Of a stretch of 36,367 bases of DNA, positions 32,685 through 36,367 are shown in pieces; position 1 is the stretch's first letter, and the number at the start of each line of letters is the position of its first letter. The notes under the pieces were generated by a model. It was not told the DNA's origin. It did not search any database and worked only from the letters and a program-made list of their open reading frames with translations. Source of the DNA: an uncultured Pelagibacteraceae bacterium. GTDB taxonomy: Bacteria; Pseudomonadota; Alphaproteobacteria; Pelagibacterales; AG-422-B15. The position numbers and the translations under genes are program-made. The DNA lies in NCBI GenBank assembly GCA_902610585.1, contig CACLWE010000011.1:1-36367 (forward strand), written 5' to 3'.

Positions 32685-33721
32685 TTATTATTTGCACCGA
32701 CAGCTTCTGAAATATTTGTAAATTCATCATCTTTGATAAGTTTAACAAGATCAATTAAAATCTTATTTATTAGTTGCGGGCCACCATAAGTAAGTGAGGT
32801 ATACAATTGTACTAAAGATGCACCTAGTTTGATTTTATTATATACGTCTAATGCACTACTAACACCACCTACACCAATTAAAATGATTTCTTGATTAGTC
32901 TCTCGATATAACAATTTTAACACTTTATCTGATAAATCCTTTATCGGAGTGCCAGATAATCCACCGTCTCTTTTCTTATTGAGATCTCGTAAAATTTCTG
33001 GCCTTGAAAGTGATGTATTTGTAGCAATTATTCCATCGATATTATATTTATTTACAAGATTAAGAATCATACTGTAGTGATCATTTGTATTATCAGGATC
33101 AATTTTTAGCATGATAGGTTTTCTAATTTTTTCCTCATTCCTAATTTGAGAAATGTCTCTTAAAAGTACTTCAAGATATTCTTTTCTTTGTAATTCACGT
33201 AGGGCTTCAGTATTTGGAGATGAAACATTAATGGTTACATAATCACAGGAGACTGAAATCTTTCTGTAAATTTTTAGATAATCATCAATGAAATTTTTAG
33301 AATTTTTATTTGGTCCAATATTTGATCCCACAATACCTGTCCTTTTTGCAGACATAAGATTCTTTACAAACCTTTTTTCTCCCATGTTATTAAAACCCAA
33401 TTTATTAATTATGGCGTTGTCCTTTTTTAATCTAAAAATTCTTGGCTTTTCATTCCCATATTGTGGCTTCGGTGTAACAGTTCCACATTCCACAAATCCA
33501 AATCCAATCTTTAATAGAGGGTCTATTAATTCAGCGTTTTTATCAAAGCCAGCTGCAATACCCAGTGGGTTACTGAAGCTTAGGCCTTTAAGATTAGTAT
33601 GCAAACTTTGATCTTGAAAACCTTTACTTAATAAGGGGCTTCCATATTTTATTAATTGTATTGTGACGTTATGAGCAGTTTCTGGTGGCAAAAGCTGAAG
33701 CATACCGGTTAACAAACTCAT
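32681..33721 (-). CDS. pyrD: Dihydroorotate dehydrogenase (quinone), class 2
   Basis: A 346-residue membrane-associated class 2 enzyme that oxidises dihydroorotate to orotate with quinone, in pyrimidine synthesis. The N-terminal helical segment (LQLLPPETAHNV) that binds quinone is present. PLGIAAGFDKNAE (about 52-64), INKLGFNN, the catalytic Ser168 in NVSSPNT and the FMN-binding GVGGVSS follow. The ATG at 33721 overlaps the lysK stop by one base (TGATG); a GTG sits one codon earlier. It is coupled to the TetR gene behind it. Confidence 0.95.
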   Translation of the reverse strand: MSLLTGMLQLLPPETAHNVTIQLIKYGSPLLSKGFQDQSLHTNLKGLSFSNPLGIAAGFDKNAELIDPLLKIGFGFVECGTVTPKPQYGNEKPRIFRLKKDNAIINKLGFNNMGEKRFVKNLMSAKRTGIVGSNIGPNKNSKNFIDDYLKIYRKISVSCDYVTINVSSPNTEALRELQRKEYLEVLLRDISQIRNEEKIRKPIMLKIDPDNTNDHYSMILNLVNKYNIDGIIATNTSLSRPEILRDLNKKRDGGLSGTPIKDLSDKVLKLLYRETNQEIILIGVGGVSSALDVYNKIKLGASLVQLYTSLTYGGPQLINKILIDLVKLIKDDEFTNISEAVGANNK

Positions 33722-35277
33722 CACTTGCTCACTTTTATTCTTTCTCTAATAAGTTGTATTGTTTCTTTTATGCCGTAAATGGCAATAAAAGTACCAAATC
33801 TTGGTCCATCACTTTTGCCGAAAAGAACCTGATAAATAAGTTTGAACCAGTCTCTTAAATTATCAAACTTATAATCTTTACCAATTTGATAGATTTCAGT
33901 CTGTATAGTCTCAGCATCAACATTGTCTGGCAAAAGCTCCATTCGATTAATTAAATCTAAAAAAATACTTTTCTCTTCTTCACTGGGTACTTTAAATTGA
34001 ATTTTATCGGCATTAACATTCTTTTCAAATGCTATTGCTCCATTTATAAGTTCTAACACAAAATTATGATCAGAATTGATAACCGAATCATCATATTTTT
34101 TTATAAAATCTAGAATGAAATCTGGATCACTCTTTCCACTAGCTGAAACTATATTTAATATTAAATTGAAAGAGATAGGTATTGATCCAATGTGATTCTG
34201 ACTATTCATGATATGCCAAACTGGATTTTCAATTTTTTCCTCATCATTTTGGTCATTAAATTTATTTAAATGACTCAAAAATTCATCAACTGATTTGGGG
34301 ATCACATCAAGAAATAATTTTTTTGCTCTTCTTGGATTTTGGTACATAAAGTAGCTTAATGTTTCCTTAGGCGCATAAGATAGCCATTCTTCAATACTCA
34401 AACCATTTCCCTTTGATTTTGAAATCTTTTCACCATTCTGATCAAGAAACAATTCGTAGAAATAATTTTCAGGAGGTTGATGCCCTAAAGCACGGCATAC
34501 TTTGGATGAAAGTTGAAAAGTTGGTATCAAGTCTTTACCGTACATTTCATAATCAATATCTAAAGCGCACCACCTCATTGCCCAGTCCACTTTCCATTGT
34601 AATTTGCAATTACCATCTAAAATAGACTGTTCAATTTCCTTATTATTCTGAAGATACACAACCGTATTTTTTTCAGTATTGATTGAAATAATTTCAACTT
34701 CGAGTACGTGTCCTGTTTCTGGGCAAATTGGCAAAAAAGGACTGTAAGTTTTTTTTCTTTCCTCTCCTAATGTTGGTAATATTATTTTTTTAATCTCATC
34801 ATAAGAATTTAAAACTTTAATTAATTGGTCGTTAAAAAAACCTGATTTATAAAGCTCTGTCGCGCTCTTAAAAGAATATTTGAACCCAAACTTATCAAGA
34901 AATGCTTGTAACATCTCATTGTTATGGTTTCCAAAACTCGTTGATGTTTCAAAGGGATCTGGAATCGAGGTGAGTGGTTTATGTAAATTTTTTTCCAAAA
35001 TGTCCTGATTAGGAACATTATCAGGAACTTTTCTTAATCCATCCATATCATCAGAAAAAGCAATCAATTCAACTTCATAGTCAGATACCGCTTTTATAGC
35101 ATTTAGCACCATCGTGGTCCTTGCGACTTCGCCGAAAGTTCCTATGTGTGGAAGTCCACTTGGTCCATAACCAGTCTGAAGCTTGATTTTTGAATGATCT
35201 TTGAGGTTAGCTCTTTCGACTATCTTTCTAGCTTCTATAAATGGCCATGCTTTTGAATTTTCGTTTACTATTGTCAT
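33721..35277 (-). CDS. lysK: Lysyl-tRNA synthetase, class I
   Basis: A 518-residue class I LysRS, the archaeal-type enzyme that charges tRNA-Lys in many alphaproteobacteria in place of the class II LysS. The Rossmann signature PHIGTFGE is at 43-50 and the second signature KISKS at 284-288, with GYGPSGLPH before the first. A helical C-terminal anticodon-binding region follows. I chose the ATG at 35277 because family proteins begin close to WPFIEARKI; a start at 35322 would add 15 hydrophobic residues. It leads the lysK-pyrD-tetR-SDR run. Confidence 0.95.
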   Translation of the reverse strand: MTIVNENSKAWPFIEARKIVERANLKDHSKIKLQTGYGPSGLPHIGTFGEVARTTMVLNAIKAVSDYEVELIAFSDDMDGLRKVPDNVPNQDILEKNLHKPLTSIPDPFETSTSFGNHNNEMLQAFLDKFGFKYSFKSATELYKSGFFNDQLIKVLNSYDEIKKIILPTLGEERKKTYSPFLPICPETGHVLEVEIISINTEKNTVVYLQNNKEIEQSILDGNCKLQWKVDWAMRWCALDIDYEMYGKDLIPTFQLSSKVCRALGHQPPENYFYELFLDQNGEKISKSKGNGLSIEEWLSYAPKETLSYFMYQNPRRAKKLFLDVIPKSVDEFLSHLNKFNDQNDEEKIENPVWHIMNSQNHIGSIPISFNLILNIVSASGKSDPDFILDFIKKYDDSVINSDHNFVLELINGAIAFEKNVNADKIQFKVPSEEEKSIFLDLINRMELLPDNVDAETIQTEIYQIGKDYKFDNLRDWFKLIYQVLFGKSDGPRFGTFIAIYGIKETIQLIRERIKVSK

Positions 35278-35428
35278 ATAAGTGACAATAACATAAATAA
35301 GCGGTAATTCGGTGAAAAACAAACAATTTTTTTAATTGAAGTAAACTAAAAAAGAACTATTTGGGCTTATAGAGATAATAATAAACCTATAAATTTTATT
35401 AAATTTAATATAGTACTCCTATCTGATT

Positions 35429-36034
35429 ATGAAAAAAAATAAACTAAGAAAACCTACGCAAAGTGAAGCGGAAGAAGCGGTTCGTACATTAATTAAGTGG
35501 GCTGGGGACGATGTAACACGCGAAGGTTTACTTGACACGCCGAAAAGAGTAGCCAAGGCATACAAGGACTGGTTTTCTGGATATGATGAAGATCCAAAAG
35601 AAATTTTAAAAAGAACATTTTCAGAGACAGGTGGTTACGATGAAGTCATAATGTTAAAAGACATTAGAATTGAATCACATTGTGAACATCATATTGCGCC
35701 ATTTATTGGAAATGCTCACGTTGCATATCTTCCTAACAAAAGAGTTGTTGGCATCAGTAAATTAGCAAGAATTACCAATATATTTGCTAAGCGAATGCAG
35801 GTTCAAGAAAAGCTAACTTCTGAGATCGCAACATGTATACAGGATTGTTTGAAGCCTAAAGGAGTTGCAGTTGTGGTTGAAGCACAACATGAGTGTATGA
35901 CCACTAGAGGAGTGCATATGCCAGGCATATCAATGGTCACGAGTAAACTTTTAGGAAAATTTAGAACTGATGCCTCTACACGTAGAGAATTCTATAGTAT
36001 GCTAAATCAAGGTCCCATACTTAAAAAAAGCTAA
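35429..36034 (+). CDS. folE: GTP cyclohydrolase I
   Basis: A 201-residue FolE, which converts GTP to 7,8-dihydroneopterin triphosphate, the first step of folate synthesis. The zinc ligands Cys85 and His88 (SHCEHH) and Cys156 (QHECMTTRG) are all present, with GISKLARI and the C-terminal [11 protein letters not shown] motif. It is divergent from lysK across 151 bases. That gap holds AT-rich sequence, including a perfect 12-bp ATTAAATTTAAT palindrome at 35398-35409, and no gene. The ATG has no clear Shine-Dalgarno. Confidence 0.96.
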   Translation: MKKNKLRKPTQSEAEEAVRTLIKWAGDDVTREGLLDTPKRVAKAYKDWFSGYDEDPKEILKRTFSETGGYDEVIMLKDIRIESHCEHHIAPFIGNAHVAYLPNKRVVGISKLARITNIFAKRMQVQEKLTSEIATCIQDCLKPKGVAVVVEAQHECMTTRGVHMPGISMVTSKLLGKFRTDASTRREFYSMLNQGPILKKS

Positions 36035-36052
36035 TATATATTTATCAACTAC

Positions 36053-36367
36053 ATGCTTAATTTTAAATTAATACTTAATGTATTAGGTTTCTTATTGATT
36101 GCTTTGAGTTTTGTTTTACTCGTGCCAGCTATATTAGATCTAGCTTTTCGTAATGAAACATGGCAATCATTTATAATAAGTTCAATAATTACTCTTGGAT
36201 TTGGTATTACCTTTTTTATTTCAACAAGAAATTCTGTAGAAAATAAAATCCAAACCCAAGATGCATTTTTAATTACTACTTTATCCTGGGTTTTTATTTG
36301 TATTTTTGGTTCTCTACCTTTCTTTTTAGCGAACCTTAATATTAGTTTTACAGACTCAATTTTTGAG
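36053..36367 (+). CDS. trkH: TrkH-type potassium uptake protein, 5' part
   Basis: An open frame starts at ATG 36053 and runs off the right edge after 105 codons. The translated part has hydrophobic segments at about 3-31 and 42-58, then a third from about 73. The segment TTLSWVFICIFGSLPFFL followed by a Ser-Phe-Thr-Asp-Ser-Ile-Phe-Glu end matches the first pore region of TrkH/KtrB potassium transporters (TTxxW...GxLPF...TDxxFE). TrkH works with the NAD-binding protein TrkA, not seen here. It begins 18 bases after folE. Confidence 0.8.
   Translation, partial: MLNFKLILNVLGFLLIALSFVLLVPAILDLAFRNETWQSFIISSIITLGFGITFFISTRNSVENKIQTQDAFLITTLSWVFICIFGSLPFFLANLNISFTDSIFE

Noticed and set aside
35398-35409. 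Perfect palindrome ATTAAATTTAAT upstream of folE as an operator
   Set aside because: Only A and T; such palindromes are expected by chance in this DNA and there is no supporting regulator.
1-36367. tRNA genes, CRISPR arrays, insertion sequences, phage or integron features
   Set aside because: All intergenic gaps are under about 190 bases, and none shows a tRNA-like fold, spaced direct repeats, transposase frames or attachment-site duplications that I could recognise.

Overview
The window looks like a compact, AT-rich (roughly one third G+C by eye) chromosomal segment of a free-living alphaproteobacterium, most likely a streamlined marine planktonic lineage. The lineage call is inference. It rests on a class I lysyl-tRNA synthetase, a TIGR02186 (Alph_Pro_TM) membrane protein, a DUF4864 protein, very short intergenic gaps, many ATGA/TGATG stop-start overlaps, and a heavy load of transport, glutathione and acyl-CoA genes. 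I see no tRNA, rRNA, CRISPR array, insertion sequence, phage gene or obvious pseudogene. No gene-free stretch exceeds about 190 bases.

Layout. (1) 1-6192: the tail of an unidentified gene, an aldehyde dehydrogenase, and a divergent spermidine/putrescine-type ABC transporter (ATPase, binding protein, two permeases). A GC-rich stem-loop lies between the binding-protein and permease genes. (2) 6218-10952: a glutathione-linked cluster (DUF1330 protein, Ure2/YghU-type GST, long GST, HCCA-isomerase-like kappa GST), divergent from a small membrane protein, a membrane-anchored metallo-beta-lactamase-fold hydrolase and a MarR-like winged-helix protein. A palindrome sits in the divergent gap. (3) 10958-13779: a drug/metabolite exporter, an iron-type alcohol dehydrogenase and a dienelactone-hydrolase-family protein in one operon. 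(4) 13826-18578: a four-gene sugar operon of serine beta-lactamase-fold hydrolase, MelB-type symporter, galactokinase and GH1 beta-glycosidase, best read as beta-galactoside use. (5) 18575-23941: thiolase-PsiE-DUF4864, a PaaI-type thioesterase, and a crotonase-RmlA-YbaK-NUDIX run. (6) 24017-31263: a MaoC hydratase and acyl-CoA dehydrogenase pair, a long DmdC-type acyl-CoA dehydrogenase, then TauE/SafE-TIGR02186-CcdA and a 2,4-dienoyl-CoA-reductase-like SDR. (7) 31260-36367: lysK-pyrD-tetR-SDR on the minus strand, then folE and the start of trkH on the plus strand.

How the genes fit together. The acyl-CoA genes spread over 19-31 kb (two acyl-CoA dehydrogenases, MaoC hydratase, thiolase, thioesterase, ECH1-type crotonase, DECR-type SDR) could form much of a beta-oxidation route with accessory steps for unsaturated chains. 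No classical 3-hydroxyacyl-CoA dehydrogenase or acyl-CoA ligase is present. The aldehyde dehydrogenase beside the polyamine-type importer suggests oxidation of an amino-aldehyde from imported amines. The most curious unit is the TauE/SafE-TIGR02186-CcdA cassette: a family of unknown function between an anion-exporter family and a thiol-electron carrier. I found nothing that is certainly a new system. The strongest candidates are that cassette, the glutathione cluster with its palindrome, and the beta-galactoside operon with a cytoplasmic esterase-like enzyme.
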